Below are positions 1-12,380 of a stretch of 64,000 nucleotides of DNA, piece after piece. Below the pieces are notes generated by a model. The model was not told the origin of the DNA and did not search any database. It saw only the letters and a program-made list of their open reading frames with translations. The stretch lies in contig JAGMUV010000022.1 of assembly GCA_020744425.1 (NCBI GenBank), forward strand, positions 434,001 through 498,000, written 5' to 3'. The stretch is from Dactylonectria macrodidyma (Eukaryota; Ascomycota; Sordariomycetes; Hypocreales; Nectriaceae). Position 1 is the stretch's first letter, and each line of letters begins with the position of its first letter. A program made the translations under genes and the position numbers.

Positions 1-1530
1 GGCCTTTGGGTGGCCCTGGATTTTGGTTTGAGGGAAGTAGAGCACTGGCATCGGGCCGGCCCTGTGGCAATACCAGATGATAGTGACAGGATATGCAGAT
101 GATATGTGGTCTTGGGGGGGAATAAACGAGGTTTAGCAATAAATGCCTGGAAATGAATGGGTGAGTATGAGCTGAAAAGCAAGCGAGGCTATCACATCCT
201 GTTAGTGTCACCCGGAAATCGGAATCAATGAAAATGAAGGCGTCGTGACATGTGAAAGCCGCTCCATCTGCCACGGATAGGTGGATCCAGATTGAACTTT
301 TTAGTGGCTGCGGTCCCTGCAGCGGTATTTTACAGAAGGTACCTGCTTACAACGGACTTCCTGATGAGCGCTTGAGGTGCGAGCAACCTAGCCTCTCATA
401 TGACTGTTGCGAATATCCAAATATTTTCCCTTTATCGTGATGCCCGTCCGATGATGCCCCTTGGCTGCAGAAGCCACCACTGCAAGCCATGGCTCTATCG
501 GATGAAGTATCCATGGGCGACAACCACGCCGGATATGGGCCGGTTCCACCGCAAGTGGCATAGATCAGAGTTTATTCTCACAGGCATGAAGGTCACACGA
601 ACACTGCTGGAGAGTTCCGTCAGGTTTTCGCCACGCCTCGCCGCGTCCGCTGGAGGGTCTGAGAAAAAGAAGGGCCCCAGGAGCAACTTAAGACACACGC
701 CTAGAGTGGGCCTCGAAGGACTTGCCTCGCGAATGGGCTCTATCAAAACATCAAGCCCGGTCCTGGCATGATATAATCATCCAAGACGTGCCCTTGGCGG
801 ACACACGGAACACAGTTGTCAGCGGCCTTGTCATCTCAGCAACACTCAAAGTTGTCGGCCGCCCTCAAGGTCTAGGCCGTCAGCGGCCACGCCTTGGCAG
901 GTCTGCATAGGGCTCCATTGTCGGTCCTGTTCCCGGCCGGAGGTGGACCCCGAGAATGAGAAACCGAGCGGACCAATGTCTTATTTCTCTGAGGCAGCAA
1001 GTGATACTTTCAAGCACAGAAACACGATACAACACACATGTTATCAGCCCAACCCATGCGTCCTCCCCACATCCGTGAACCCGTGTGCCTCATCCTCGCT
1101 TGGATCTGTGTCATCTTCGTCGCCAATAGCAGACTCGGTTTGACTCACAGTGCCATCGGCCCTGCACCCCTGCTCCAGCCATTCGTAAGAAGCTGGTCGA
1201 GGGAGTCCTTGATATACACTCCCTGTTCGCCTAGGCTCTTTTTGGCAAAGCCTTTATCTTTTGAGCACACTCGAGACCTTCTAACATCACTCTCATCCAC
1301 TAAGAGACTCGACCACTTCTGCACACATAAAGACACCCAGTCATACCACTCCTCTCTGAGTGAGCAGATCCTGCACCCTTCTCTGCAACGTCAGCGACCT
1401 CATATCTTCAGCTTCTAAAGTAAGTCCCCCTCCATCTCAAAGCCCAGCAACCAATCACCAATATCTCACAGCCAATCTCAATCCAAGAGGCGACAACTTA
1501 TATCATACTCCACAGTCAATTCAGTACGAA
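1..1530. other. Intergenic stretch, no gene recognised
   Basis: Only short overlapping open frames with no recognisable family are present. The last 300 bases are rich in C and T, as in leaders upstream of fungal starts. A GTAAGT donor at 1420 followed by a CACAG acceptor near 1471 could be a 5' UTR intron of the small ORF starting at 1531. Confidence 0.4.
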
Positions 1531-1716
1531 ATGGCTGCCACGGATAACAGGTCTCCCCTGGTCAACGCCTGTTGTCCAGCCTGCTGCCGTGCATGCGACC
1601 TCAGCGTTCACGACTGCTGTCTGCCATGCGCCACCAGCCCCTTCTGCGCAACTGTCGAGACTGAGTATGAGGAGCCATTCACTGGCCAGGATGGAGGCAA
1701 GGACACCAAGAAGTAA
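1531..1716 (+). CDS. Small cysteine-rich protein, function unknown
   Basis: This 61-aa ORF starts at an ATG in a good context (ACGAAATGG) after a pyrimidine-rich leader that may carry a 5' UTR intron (donor near 1420). The protein has nine cysteines between residues 14 and 39, arranged as CC-x2-CC-x2-C followed by CC-x2-C and one more. The tail is acidic and ends in a lysine pair. There is no signal peptide or membrane segment, so a secreted effector is unlikely; a cytosolic metal- or membrane-associated peptide is possible. I do not recognise the family. The Cys spacing is too regular for random sequence, but the short length keeps confidence modest. Confidence 0.4.
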   Translation: MAATDNRSPLVNACCPACCRACDLSVHDCCLPCATSPFCATVETEYEEPFTGQDGGKDTKK

Positions 1717-2484
1717 GAGGTCGTGGAACAAATAGAGGGTTTTAGCAGCGTAGAGAGACGAACTGGCTCTTGGGGCATGGTATCCATTCTCTGTTCGATG
1801 CTAGTGTATTTCTCGAGCAAGTTGATTTGATTGTCATAGATCTATTGAGCATGGTCTCTATCACGATGAGGCGAGTGATTGTACCCTGTCTTTGCCTTAT
1901 CAATATATGGTTACGGACAAGCAATTCTAAACTCACTCGTCGTCTGCCTGACCCCGCAATGCCTGGCCTTGTCCTTGATTGGACTCCAAGGTCGTGGGTA
2001 GGGAGCTGCTGGTCGCGCCAGCATTTGTCATATTGTCGAAGTTAAGGAACCCGAGCCATGAGTCCTCGGGCACGTTGTTGAATTGCCTATCCATGATGTG
2101 GTAGGATACTGTGAGAGAACGCCTTGATTTATGGGAGAAGAAGTGTTTTTTATGGTGCAACGTAAGCGTGTGTGCATCTTCCCAAAACCCCTATTTTGTA
2201 TTTCCAGATCACGACAAATAGTAACATCTTCGGGTTGACTATTTAAATCACAGTCGACACACGGAAAATGGGCAAATCACTTTCCTCCTCACACTGCCCA
2301 AGATGTATTCCATCCGCCACTTGCTCGTTATTTGATTCGCTGCTTTCACCGCCGCATTTGAAGAATCCTTGGCGATACGGGTGCCTTCGCTGGCTATAGA
2401 TGCCGGTTCAGTCTATCTGCGAAGGTAAGTAAGCTACCCCCTATTTTTCGCGCAACCCACTTTTCGCGCGCCACTTACAACCAC
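1717..2484. other. Intergenic, no gene recognised
   Basis: Moderately AT-rich sequence between the small Cys-rich ORF and the LINE relic. Several short frames overlap on both strands and none resembles a known protein. A TATTTAAATC stretch near 2240 could be promoter-like but has no clear gene behind it. Confidence 0.3.
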
Positions 2485-3126
2485 TTGACCACAGGGCCGG
2501 CGATGACTCTCACCTCCACGAGGTGCTTTGGCCAGAGCAGCAGCCAAGGGCCTGTCGGCGGCTATGTGCCTGGGGAGGCTCAAGATGCTATCACCTCGAA
2601 CAGCAAGGCAGCTTTTCAGGGCGACAGTGGCACCAACCATGGACCACGCCTCCACTGTCGGGGCGCATGCGTGCGGGATAAGAGAGCTGAGCTGGTTGAA
2701 CAGAGTGCAGAAAGTAGGAGCGCAAGCGATCACAGGCGCCTCCCGAACGGCACCGACGGCGGTGGAGGAAACGGAAGCAAGCATCCCCAAGGTAGGGGAA
2801 CGTCATGCTCGAGCCAGCGCCAGGCTCTGCATCAACCTGTACACCTTATCAAAGACGCATCCACTCGCGGGTGATGTCAAGCAGCTGGAGATATATGTCA
2901 CCGATGAAGAAGCTCACGCTGGCGCAAGAAGGAAATGCAGTTGAGCAAATGGAGATAACCCAGGCATATGAACTACCACCATGGCACAGCCACCTGCCCA
3001 TCGGGTACGTGACGACGGGCTGTCCCAACTCCGTTCCCTTGTCCCGCAGAACCATGAAGGTCCCTACCGATACGGAACTAGCCAGGGTCTTCTTCCCCTC
3101 TGGCAGCTTAGCACCTTGTTCTGAGT
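2485..3126 (+). mobile_element. Tad-type LINE fragment (end of reverse transcriptase region)
   Basis: The frame from 2528 to 2944 reads like the thumb/linker region after the reverse transcriptase domain of fungal Tad1-clade LINEs. It contains an AAKGLSAAMCLGRLKMLSP stretch, then 'RELSWLNRVQKVGAQAITGA', then 'VGERHARASARLCINLYTL'. The continuing segment ('QAYELPPWHSHLPIGYV') lies in another frame, so there is at least one frameshift near 2940. The polymerase core, endonuclease and RNase H are absent. This is a dead, truncated copy. The clade is assigned from memory of the family and not from a search. Confidence 0.7.
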
Positions 3127-3169
3127 AAAGCCCTTCAGCCCATGTTCGATATTATCAGATATTGGGGTG

Positions 3170-3353
3170 AATTGTGTGTTATTCATCTTGTTCTGTGTGT
3201 GACTTCTGTCCCCCGCTTGCTTAAGGTTTTAGAGCAAGCTCTATATGCCTTTTCTGTGCTCTGTAGAGGTGGCAACTGTCATGTTTGATAATAATATTTA
3301 TTAGCCTTTCAAGCTACTTCTATGAGCTTCCTTTTGCCACTATTCAACAGATA
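3170..3353 (-). repeat. Partial LTR-like repeat, inverted copy of the one at 17294-18471
   Basis: Read on the minus strand this segment matches 17294-17321 joined directly to 18258-18432, including the start TGTTGAATAGTGGCAA and the internal AGAAAAGGCATATAGAGCTT. This copy lacks the 0.9-kb insert present at 17 kb, so it preserves the uninterrupted arrangement. The TGTTG start suggests an LTR. Similarity stops after GATGAATAAC, so this copy is truncated. Confidence 0.75.
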
Positions 3354-4741
3354 TATATTGCCTACTAGCCTGCGACATGGCCCTCTAGAAGGTCTTTGTT
3401 ATCACCGTGTGCGTTCGGTCATCTTGGACTGCGCCTCTTAATCGACTTGGCTAGGGCTCTCTGCAGCTGAAACTGACCGACAAAATTTCAGTCTGGCACT
3501 AGAGAGAAAGAGCGGCCTGGCGAGGCGTACATGCAACTAATTAGTGGTCTGATCGACGATGGGGCATGGGTTTGGGAGACGAATGACTTTCTATCCATTC
3601 TACGCAGTACGAACGATGAGATTCATCTCTCAAGCCATGAACCTGCCGGATCTAATTTTGCAACGGCCTGCGGTGGCTGAGGTGGCGTTGAACAAATTAG
3701 CCAAGAACGGCTCCGCTCGCAACTGGCGCCTGAGCGCTTGGGCCAGCTCTTGTCTGGAACTTGGATGTGCCGAGGACCCGAGCGTCATCCCTTGTACGGA
3801 GGCAGGGCCCAAAAGATTTGTCCTGCCCGGATCAGCCACAAGAAAATTCAAGCCGCCATTCAGCCACAATACATCAGTACTTACAGTTTTATTACTTTTA
3901 AGCCCCTAATTTCTTCCGACGACAGCTATAATATAGCACGCCTGAGTCCGCTAGAATTCCTTTTAGCGAATGGGATCCCCTATAGCTTCAGAGGGCAGCT
4001 CGCTAAGAGACTAAATTCATGTTGTATATAAAGGTACCGACAGGGATAAGCGGGGGTGGCGCTTCTAGCTTGAGGACATAACTTTTGGGCCCTTCCTCCG
4101 TACCCTTGGAGCCGATTACCCATGACCTCAGCCCTCCAGATGGTGAGACCGCCGCCTCCTTTTGTATTTGGGGGGGTTCTCAGGAGGCAACCAATGGCAG
4201 ACGTTCGGGGGAAGGATTCAGTACCCTGCTTCTAGCAGATCGCCCTCTGTTAAAGGTAACCAGGTGCAGGCCCTGTCGTACGCTCGACCCAGGCTGATCT
4301 ATTCCTTCCCCGATATCCGAAAGACTCGAAAGGACGTGGACGCGAGTGCACGTGCAAGAAAGCCTACATCAGTACAGCTACACATAAGTAGTTCAACGCC
4401 TCCTTCGGACGATCCCTCCTTCGGTCAGCCGCCCAGCTCTCACTACACTCGCCCAGCTGCATTGTTCGCTTGCGCTGTGTTCTTCGCTCCTTGTTTAAGT
4501 CTGTCCAGAACGCGTCCTTTCGATCGGGCGTCTCCTTCATTCAACACGCCATGGTACCCCCTTTCGATTCTTGACTATTGATCCCTGACAACATCAGCGC
4601 AACTGGCCCGCGGTCGTATGTCCCAGCATCATCCACGAAGCGAACTCCACCCCACCGCTAGCCGTCATCGCTATACCCTCGTAATCCCGCTGACATAGCT
4701 CTCGAGGTCGTTTTTCGGGTGCTCTGGGAAATTCTACTGCC
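3354..4741. other. Intergenic and probable leader of the kelch gene
   Basis: No recognisable protein between 3354 and about 4080; frames around 3559-4031 overlap on both strands without family resemblance. From 4380 the sequence becomes C/T-rich, a usual fungal 5' leader. The open frame of the downstream gene begins at 4742, but a signal-peptide exon for it was not found with confidence. Confidence 0.35.
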
Positions 4742-7045
4742 ATGACTTTGCCTAAGCCGCCGACGTCGCTGGACGACTCGTGCTCCGTCATCTACGAGAA
4801 CATCTTTTACTCTTTCACGCCTGAGGCCTTCTTGTCTCTGTCTTTAGAGGAAGGTGCAAAATGGAAGAAGCTGGAAATGGGAGAGAAGGTTTCGGGGGCC
4901 GTCTGTATTGGGGTGACACCCGGTGATGCCGCTCAGGCCAGCCTCTTCGTCGTTGGTGGAACCGGCGGCTCGGATGGCTATACTGGGCTGCAAAAGTACA
5001 CCTACTCGACCGGCAAGTGGACCACCATCACCCCCTCCGAGTTGATTACTAAAGATCGCCTGTGGCATGGCTCGACATACATCAAGGCCGACGATGTCAT
5101 CCTCATCTACGCCGGCAGCCGAGACGGAGTCCCGGCCCCCTCGGGTGAAACCTTCACCATCCAGGCATCTGAGCCCTACAGCATCAACTCCTATGGCCCT
5201 AGCTCTAGCCCCGGTTTCAAACCTATTCTCCTCAACTGGTCCGATACTGATGCTTGCTTGGTCGGCGGCGACACTGAAAATATCGCCGTAGCCTTGTTCA
5301 ATCCGACTACAGGCTGGAGGGAATCGGGAGCCACCTTGGCGGAACCCCTGTCGAAGGACTTGAGTTCCGTTCAGGCGATTATGATGCCAGGGGATGATAG
5401 CTCCAAGAGCCTCTACACTTTCGATCTCTCACAATCCCCCAATCTGGTCCACCGATTTGTTCTCCAGGACGCCTCCGGCGCGCCCCTTTCCAACTCGGCC
5501 GCCGTCATCAATAAGAAGCGCGATCTGTCCCTAGACGACTGGCCAGAGTACAACTCGACGCTTGCACCAACCGCTACGCGACAGAATTTTGCCGTTGCCC
5601 AAGGCGTAGACGGCAAGGTTGTCTTCTCTGGTGGTAATTCCAAAGAGCCTCTTGCCATCTTCGATGCTACCGAGAACTCGTGGCTCGATGCCACTGAGGT
5701 GTTCGAGGTCAAGAAGCAAATGGTTCTGCCTGACAGCACGTTGGCCTCTTCGACTTTCTCAACTACTGAGACAGCTAGCTCGATTAAGTCTACTAAGTCA
5801 ACTTCTACCAAGACGAGATCATCCACCACAGAGAACTCGGAGATGCCATCGGCCTCTGCGACCTCTGCGACCTCGACTATCTTGTCGACAGGCGGCTCAA
5901 CCGCTTCCCTGACAATATCCGAGGCCAGCGCCTCGGCCACGACGGATGCTACAGGCGTGGCCGCTGGCAGTAGTGACGATGATTCCGGTCCCAGCTCCAA
6001 TGTCATCCTGGGTATCACACTTGGATCGATCCTCGGATTCTTGGCCTTGCTTAGTCTGCTATTGTTGCTCTTGGCGCGGCGACGCAAGGCTAGCAGAAAC
6101 AGTATGGAGGCTAGCAGCGCCAGGGACTTTCCCTCCGATGAGAAAGACCCGATGGCCTTTGGCAACGGCCCACGCCAGCCGCTCTCGCCCGATCATTTCC
6201 GCGGCCATAACGCCACACTGTCTCAGAAATCCTACTCATCCATGGCTATTTTGACGGGCCGCGCCGGAGAGCAGGAGACCAGCCTGGCGCGGAAGCCTAG
6301 CAATGATACGACTCGAGGCTCCGGCAACTCTTTGCACAAGCAGCCGAAGGTCACCATCAGCAAGCCCATTCTGCAGCAGATGCAGCACCCTGCTCTGCAG
6401 GGATACGACATCAGGGGCGTTGCTTTCTACTCGACCGTCGCAGAGCCCCGACCCTGTGCGGGACCCATGGAAGCTCAGGACGGCATGCGGAGGAGCTCTG
6501 GATAGAACCGATACTAGTCCGGCGGCAGCGCATTGCAGATCCTCGGCTTCGACGGTTCCAAGAGGACAACCGTTGGTTCTGAGCAGAGCTCCCGTTACTC
6601 CGAGTCCACGCACCATCGTAACACGAGGGCCAGGCAGGACTCGGCAACTGTTCCACCGCTGAACTTTGACTTCCGCCCCGAGGTCCACCGGGTCAATTCC
6701 GGCAGCCCTGTTATGGCCGAGTACGGCAAGACCGCCTTCAAGGATGGAGTAGCCGGCAAGGTCGAATGCCCTCCTTCGAGGACGTCGTCGTGGGGCTACT
6801 CCAGCGGCATCTCGGAGACCGTCAACGAAGCCTGGGACTCTACCTTCAGCTGGAAGCCATGTGGTGCTGACCGTGCGCCCAGCAGCGTGTACAACCCCAG
6901 CTTCTACTTCGGAACGCCGCTCTCCCCAAGCGTCGCGGGCCTGCGGAATCCCCCTATAGGTGTGAGTAGCCAGCCTCAGCTTGCAGTAGCCTCAACATCG
7001 TCAGATATGAGCTGGCTGAGTCTCGGTGACCGGTCGCAAGTGTGA
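4742..7045 (+). pseudogene. Kelch/galactose-oxidase-like single-pass membrane protein, broken by two TAG codons
   Basis: One continuous frame of about 767 codons is interrupted by TAG at 6503-6505 and TAG at 6515-6517. Residues 1-330 have kelch-like beta-propeller repeats (FVVGGTGG..YTGLQKYTYSTGKW; KVVFSGGNSKEPLAIFDATENSW). A Ser/Thr-rich stalk follows at about 335-415, then a membrane helix at about 420-442 ending in ARRRK, and a Ser-rich cytosolic tail. Reading on past the stops gives a typical tail (SGGSALQILGF onward to 7045). Fungal relatives are secreted wall or membrane proteins, often mislabelled CLF1. Both stops sit where tryptophan would fit (TGG to TAG), consistent with RIP. The start lacks a signal peptide although a TM stalk protein needs one, so the first exon is missing or shifted. 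A shortened 587-aa product could still be made. Confidence 0.75.
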
Positions 7046-8657
7046 AGTTCCTTTCGGCCCCAAACTTGGTGGAGCCGTGGATGCCCCGCATCACCTGCAT
7101 GAAACGGTTCAAGATGAAGTTTCGACAAAATCTCTCTACGCGCACATACAAACACGGCACTCCCTCACACCCTCCCTGGGACCTAGATCCCCGGAGGGGA
7201 GATATTTCTTTTTCCTGGTCTCTTGATAACCGCCGCATAACTCGGCGTCGACATCTCTCAGTCTCGACCTAATCTGTTTCATATTCGTTTTTTTTTAACT
7301 TCTTACTATACATTCTAGACGCGGACCCGGCACTGGTCATTCTCTCGCTCGATCATTGTTCTCTTATGGTCCCACCATCTCCTGTTGCATGTAATTGGCT
7401 AGAGGCACAGATAGAGGAGACTTTGGGGGGGGGGGGAGGAGGACATCAGCTCAGTCTCGACTTCGTAATCCTCCGTATACAAAAAAGTTATCATACGCCG
7501 AACGTTGGCGACGTCGAATGCCTCTACATTTAGGACCTTCGTGCTTGTTTCCAATACTCTGCGTAAGCTCCCTACACTCAGGCATGGTTTTCCCATGAAA
7601 GTGCCTGGATGTCTCCTCGTAATGCAGCAGTAATAACTGGGGACTGCGAGCAAACAATGGCTCTGTGGAGGTAAAACTGCTGCCCCTGGCAAGCTAGAGT
7701 AAAGTCGCTGTATTCTCCAGAATGTAAAAGCTTTGATAGAACGGAAGAACTTTGGATGCCATTACTTCTGGTTCGAGGTTGCTGGGAGTGAAGATCAAAT
7801 AGATTTCAATTGGGCGACTAATCTTACTCCCCCACCACCTTGGGGAAACACAAACCCTGCCGCGTCGCCGGTGTGGGTAGAAAATGGATCGAAGAGGTTA
7901 CGTCTCTCATCCCTGTTCTTAGACGTTTCTTTTTTGAACGCCACTGATATGACCAAGTATATATACCATTTTTACTAAATTACTTGTCCAAAATGTTAAC
8001 GGAGTTGACGTATGGTGGTTTCAATGGAGTTTACGTCAACTCCGCGGCGCAGCTTTGTGAGCAACAACACGAGATGTGTTTGTGGGGGGGTAAGCCAACA
8101 CCACTTCCTGGCGACAGTATAAAAACCCGCGTTCATTAGGGGGGATCACCGGGGAGGGGGGCACCCAAGGCTCGGACCCACTCCACTGCAAATCCACGGG
8201 GACCACATATAAGTGACCCATCTCTATTACATCCACCTTGTCGGCCTCAGATTACGTAATAATCCACTACACTTGGACCTGAAAGTGGATGTAATGGAGT
8301 GGATTTGAGTGAATTTAGGTACAGTGGGATATTCCCTGACCCTGTACGGTCCATAGTACTTATTTTTGTATATAACAGCAGCAGCTCAAAGACCGTCTTT
8401 TTTGCCATTTCAGAGGCTGGAATTGGTCAGAACGCGCTCGTGATACTAGCTCTTTGCTGTGGGACTTTGGCTATGATATTCAACGTCATGGCTTACGCAA
8501 ATGGGCTTGGAAGGACTGTATCCTCGGAAATCGTCCATTATCGCGAGTTTTATCTCTTCAGGTCTCCAGAACGCGGCAAATCATCTATGGCGTGAGCACA
8601 AAACACCAGCACCAGAGGGAGAGAGGAAGAGCACAGCACAGCTGAAATCCGAAAGCT
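7046..8657. other. Intergenic, no gene recognised; one hairpin and a G-tract
   Basis: Downstream of the kelch gene there is a poly-G run (about 7425-7437) and AT-rich sequence with no recognisable coding region. A perfect 13-bp inverted repeat lies at 8000-8044. Frames at 8299-8645 precede the hAT relic and may be its decayed upstream part, but I cannot match them to any hAT domain. Confidence 0.3.
8000..8044. repeat. 13-bp inverted repeat (hairpin)
   Basis: CGGAGTTGACGTA at 8000-8012 is perfectly complementary to TACGTCAACTCCG at 8032-8044, with a 19-base loop. Each arm contains TTGACGT/ACGTCAA. No gene start follows closely. It could be a relic of an element end or a transcription-factor site pair. 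Confidence 0.6.
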
Positions 8658-9053
8658 TATCGTTGGGCCTGGTTTGACGAAACGTGGGCTCATGAGCCTA
8701 GTTGGGTTGAAAAGGCAAAAGAGATGGTTGCCGACGTCTGGCTGTCCGATTACGCTCATCTCGAGGTTAGAACCAGCCGCAGCAGAGGCGACGACGAGCC
8801 ACCGGAAAAAAGACCTCGGTTATCCAGGATGGCCTTGGACTTGCTGACGATCCAGCCGATGTCAGCCGAGTGTGAGAGGTTATTTTCAGCTGCTGGCAAG
8901 ATGGTGTCGAGGTTGCGTACGAACCTAGATGCTGAGATTATCGCCATTGCCAGGTTTTACGCTCTTGGTATCGTGGTGGCCTTATCAAGAACCTGGATCC
9001 ATAGCTTAAGTCACACCTTGAAAGTAAGCTGGATGGCAGCTGTACGGCTCTAG
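8658..9053 (+). mobile_element. hAT transposase C-terminal relic (dimerisation domain)
   Basis: The frame reads YRWAWFDETWAHEPSWVEKA, a linker, and then the hAT dimerisation signature 'LSRMALDLLTIQPMSAECERLF', continuing SAAGKMVSRLRTNLDAE. This is the last part of a fungal hAT transposase. The BED finger and catalytic core are missing and no terminal repeats were found. It abuts a decayed methyltransferase gene starting at 9056 with no spacer, so the junction is either a transposon insertion or a deletion breakpoint. Confidence 0.75.
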
Positions 9054-9055
9054 GG

Positions 9056-9703
9056 ATGATGCTTCAGGCGACGAATGGGAAGTTAATATATGCGCCAATT
9101 GACGAGGATCCGCAGAATATTGTGGATTTGGGAATAGGGACGGGAATATGGGCGATCGGAGGTAAGGGTTAATGAACATCTATCTGTTGGATTTGACTGA
9201 CTGTTATTAGTATAAGCTGCCGATGATCATGCCAGTGCACAGGTCATCGGCCTCAATCTCAGCCCCATCCAGCCCGACGAGGTGCCGCCCAATGCGGCCT
9301 TCATTGTTGATGACATTGAAGACAAATGGCTTAACGGCGACAACTTTGACCTTGTCCACCTCCGCCACGTGATGCCGTACCTTGAATCACCCGAAAAAGT
9401 CTTAAAGAAGGCTTTCTGGTACGTTTTACGTTGTTTTCTCAAGAGAGCGCTTCGTCGACTCTTGACTGATTGCTGCTTTGCTTATAACTGAATAGTCACA
9501 TGAAGCCTAGCGCCTCGATCGAGCTCCAAGACATCGACCACCAATGTCACTCAGATGATGATACCATACCCGGCAACTGGACTGTTATGCGATTATATGA
9601 CTTGTTGGTTGATGCCTTTCAGAGCTTCAGCGATAACACCCGCGCTACTGATCTTGGCGGAGAGTGTCTCACCAACACGGGCTTCATCAATATTCAGGGC
9701 TGA
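9056..9703 (+). pseudogene. LaeA-like (UMTA) SAM-dependent methyltransferase, decayed
   Basis: Three exon-like blocks give a class I methyltransferase. Exon 9056-9161 has VDLGIGTGIWAIG (motif I, SAM binding). Intron 9162-9210 (GTAAGG..TTATTAG) is followed by 9211-9418 with QVIGLNLSPIQP, then PPNAAFIVDDIEDKW and FDLVHLRHVM. Intron 9419-9495 (GTACGT..AATAG) leads to 9496-9703 with MKPSASIELQDID. These match the LaeA/TAM family of fungal methyltransferases. It is broken: a TAA lies directly after the first intron, the N-terminal ~100 residues are absent (hAT relic in their place), and the C-terminus ends early at FINIQG in front of degenerate repeats. A functional product is very unlikely. Confidence 0.75.
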
Positions 9704-9850
9704 CCGAACTCTTGACGCATGGTCCATGTCGCAGGGATGATTCATCTCGCAATGGTGATGATCTATCTCGTGGTGATGACGGTCCATGTCGCACCGACGA
9801 TTATCTATCGATAATAATCCATCTACAGTGTTGCTAATCCACGTCACAGT
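9704..9850. repeat. Degenerate short-repeat tract (GGTCCATGTCGCA type)
   Basis: Imperfect tandem copies of a unit like GGTCCATGTCGCAxxGATGAT follow the truncated methyltransferase. Examples are at 9721 and 9781, with diverged versions (ATTCATCTCGCAATGGTGAT) between. No coding content is supported. Confidence 0.5.
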
Positions 9851-9889
9851 GATAGTAATGACTTCCCCTGTGGGGCCGTGGTCCTACGG

Positions 9890-10185
9890 AGAGAAGTGGA
9901 CAGAAGGACAGAAGTGGACTAGATATTTGACTAAAACTGGGGCTTTAGCAACACCTGGATTTTTGACTCAAACTGGACATTTGACTAAAACTGGGCATTT
10001 AACTAAAAACGTTTGACTAAGTCGGACATTTGACGAGACTGGGCCGCTCTGACAAAGTGTGACCATTGCTCGGCATGACTCAACAGAATTTGACCGAACA
10101 GAAGTTAACAGTGGACTGGACAGAAGTGGACTAAAGGACAGAAATCGACTAAAAGACGTAAGTGGACTAAAAGACAGAAGTTTGG
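9890..10185. repeat. Degenerate satellite-like array (GGACAGAAGTGGACTA / TTTGACTAAAACTGG)
   Basis: Two interleaved short motifs recur: GGACAGAAGTGGACTA-like units at both ends of the tract and TTTGACTAAAACTGGGCA-like units in the middle. Copies have drifted by several substitutions, and spacing is roughly 15-25 bases. The long open frame running through it (10059-10751) is a by-product of the repeats and not a credible gene. Confidence 0.6.
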
Positions 10186-10710
10186 CGGCTTCTTCCAGTT
10201 TGACCCAGTTAGACAGACCAGCCTCCTCTTATCGGAACCTAGAGAATACAGTAGGCAGAGACCGGAGAGCTTTGCAAAGCATATACAGCAATTTTCATTA
10301 TTGCCTTCCTCTTTCACTTGCACTCTCAAAAGCGTCCCTGGACCCACATAGTGTAAATAATAAGTTCTCAACACAGCGAACCTCTCAAGCCACTTGTGCG
10401 GTGTACGGAATAAAACTTTACCGATACCCGGAACAAAGCCCTGGAGATCAAGGCAGGGCTGAACTAGTGCCGGGATGCCTTCCGTCGGAAGCCGCCGACA
10501 TTCTGACGTGTACCCCTCAGAACACCTCAGGGGTAGGGGCCAGCCAAGCCGCGCACGTTCCACAGGGCCATGGAGCTGTCACCAGGGGCCAAGGCTTCAG
10601 CCTTTTTCGGCCTAGGTTGCCAATTGGCTGCAGTCGCTGTTTGGAGGCAGTCATTGGCCGGCGAATCTTCAGCTGGATCGCTGTGGCTGCGCTTCGCAAC
10701 TGCGACAATC

Positions 10711-11070
10711 CCGCTTTGAACCGCCCCAAACCCAGAACAAGACAGGTCTGAAGGGCCAACATCCCAGGACTTATATTTGTTTCAGCCTCAACGCTAACCA
10801 TCGAACTTAATCCTCATGCTGGTAGGCTAGAAAGATCTGCCGCGGACGCCCGGCTGGAGAATCCCGACTTGGCAGCCTACTTGGCTGATGGCCCCGCTTT
10901 GAACCCCCCAAATCCAGAACCAGACAGGCTTGCAAGGCTAACATCCAATCATATTTACCATGACTTATATATTTGTCTCAGCCTCAACGCTAACCATCGA
11001 ACTTAATCCTCATGCCAGCAGGCTAGAAAGATCTGCCATGGGCCGACAACCGCCTGGAGAATCACGACTT
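10711..11070. repeat. Tandem duplication of a ~180-bp unit
   Basis: Copy 1 (about 10711-10870) and copy 2 (about 10894-11070) both run from CCGCTTTGAACC through CAGCCTCAACGCTAACCATC and GGCTAGAAAGATCTGCC to ATCxCGACTT. They differ by scattered substitutions and small indels. No open frame is conserved between them. They may be fragments of an LTR or satellite; 10190-10560 next to them may also be LTR-derived but cannot be proven here. Confidence 0.75.
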
Positions 11071-12380
11071 CCTAAGATGGCCTTGAGAATCCCAAAATGT
11101 ACCCAAAAACAATCTAGCTTGGTTCAAGACCCTTAAGCTTGATTTGATGGTGGTGTGGAAGCTCTGTTCAGCCTTATAGTTTCTGTCATTGTGTGGTTCA
11201 GCTGGTGATGGCTGTACACGCCACTATGGAGGCTGAGCAGGCCTAGACCAAGTTACCGGCACATGCAAACCACACCGACGGCTTGTTCTGGTTTTCGCGA
11301 ACTATTCAGATCGTAGCGAGCCCTAACATCTACGGTATAGCACTGCCGTTATGTCGGGTGACTTTGGAAGTGGAAAGTGCAAGACAACACGGGCAGCTAT
11401 CAGATCACGCACTAGATGCCTCCACAGCGTATCGCAGAGCGGCCAGCCAGTCATCCACTGGGTCGGCGCTATTGTCTGCAATTAGCCGCCTACAATTCCC
11501 GTACCAAGGATGTACTGCGTTTCGATACAACACAACAGCCACTGCCGGGGCTGAGAGAGTCTCATCTGTGTTGGGAAACCTGTACGGAGGGCGGGGCATC
11601 TTCGATGTGGGCTTGTCGCACTTGGCATAATTTGTCCACAGTTAATGACGATAGCTCGGTCTTTCCTGCAACGGCAGGTCTGGGCCATAAAAGCGCGACA
11701 AGTGCCACGTAATGTACATCCCGTGTTGTCACTGGTGTGTGCATCTCTGCTGCTGTTAGCTGGCCTCTTCAAAGACGATGTTGACATGGTGCACCGAGGG
11801 TGTGGGGAAAAAAAACGCGATGGTGTAGGGCGCGTTTCGCGTCACAAACGCACCCTGCTCGCGACACGTTCACACTCACTATCCCTTTCCTGAAAGTTGC
11901 AATTCCATCCTGACCCAGTCACCATTTCGTTCACAGTGAGCCACACGGCCTTTGAATGCATCCATTCCTGAAGCAGACCTGCCCTACCCGATCGCAGGCC
12001 CACGCTGCCCGACCTGGACTTCCTTTGTCCTCTGATGCAGCTCGCTCCAGAGAGTCTGGGGCTGTAGGTTTCCCCCCCAAAAGCTGTTCATCGTCATCAT
12101 GGATATGAGCGGTGGTGTTGGTAGTATGGTCTGCAAATGCCTCGGCTGGTGCAAGTTATTTGTACCTTTCTACAGTAAATAATGCAAGTCGTTGTATAGT
12201 CATTGGTCTCGACTCAAGGGGCTAAATGATTCATCACCCTGGACGGCATGGGATCAGATCCGGCCGTGGACTAGATACTGGACTCCCATCCACGAACAAC
12301 AATGATGTCTTGAACAAACCGACCGTCAGTCTAGAATATGTCTTAGTTCGCCTGTGCTTCAAGTTTTCAACCAACACGAC
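11071..12380. other. Intergenic, no gene recognised
   Basis: Several frames of 60-115 codons overlap on both strands between 11283 and 11893 and none has family resemblance. CT-rich sequence from about 11880 could belong to a leader. I see no RNA gene. Confidence 0.3.
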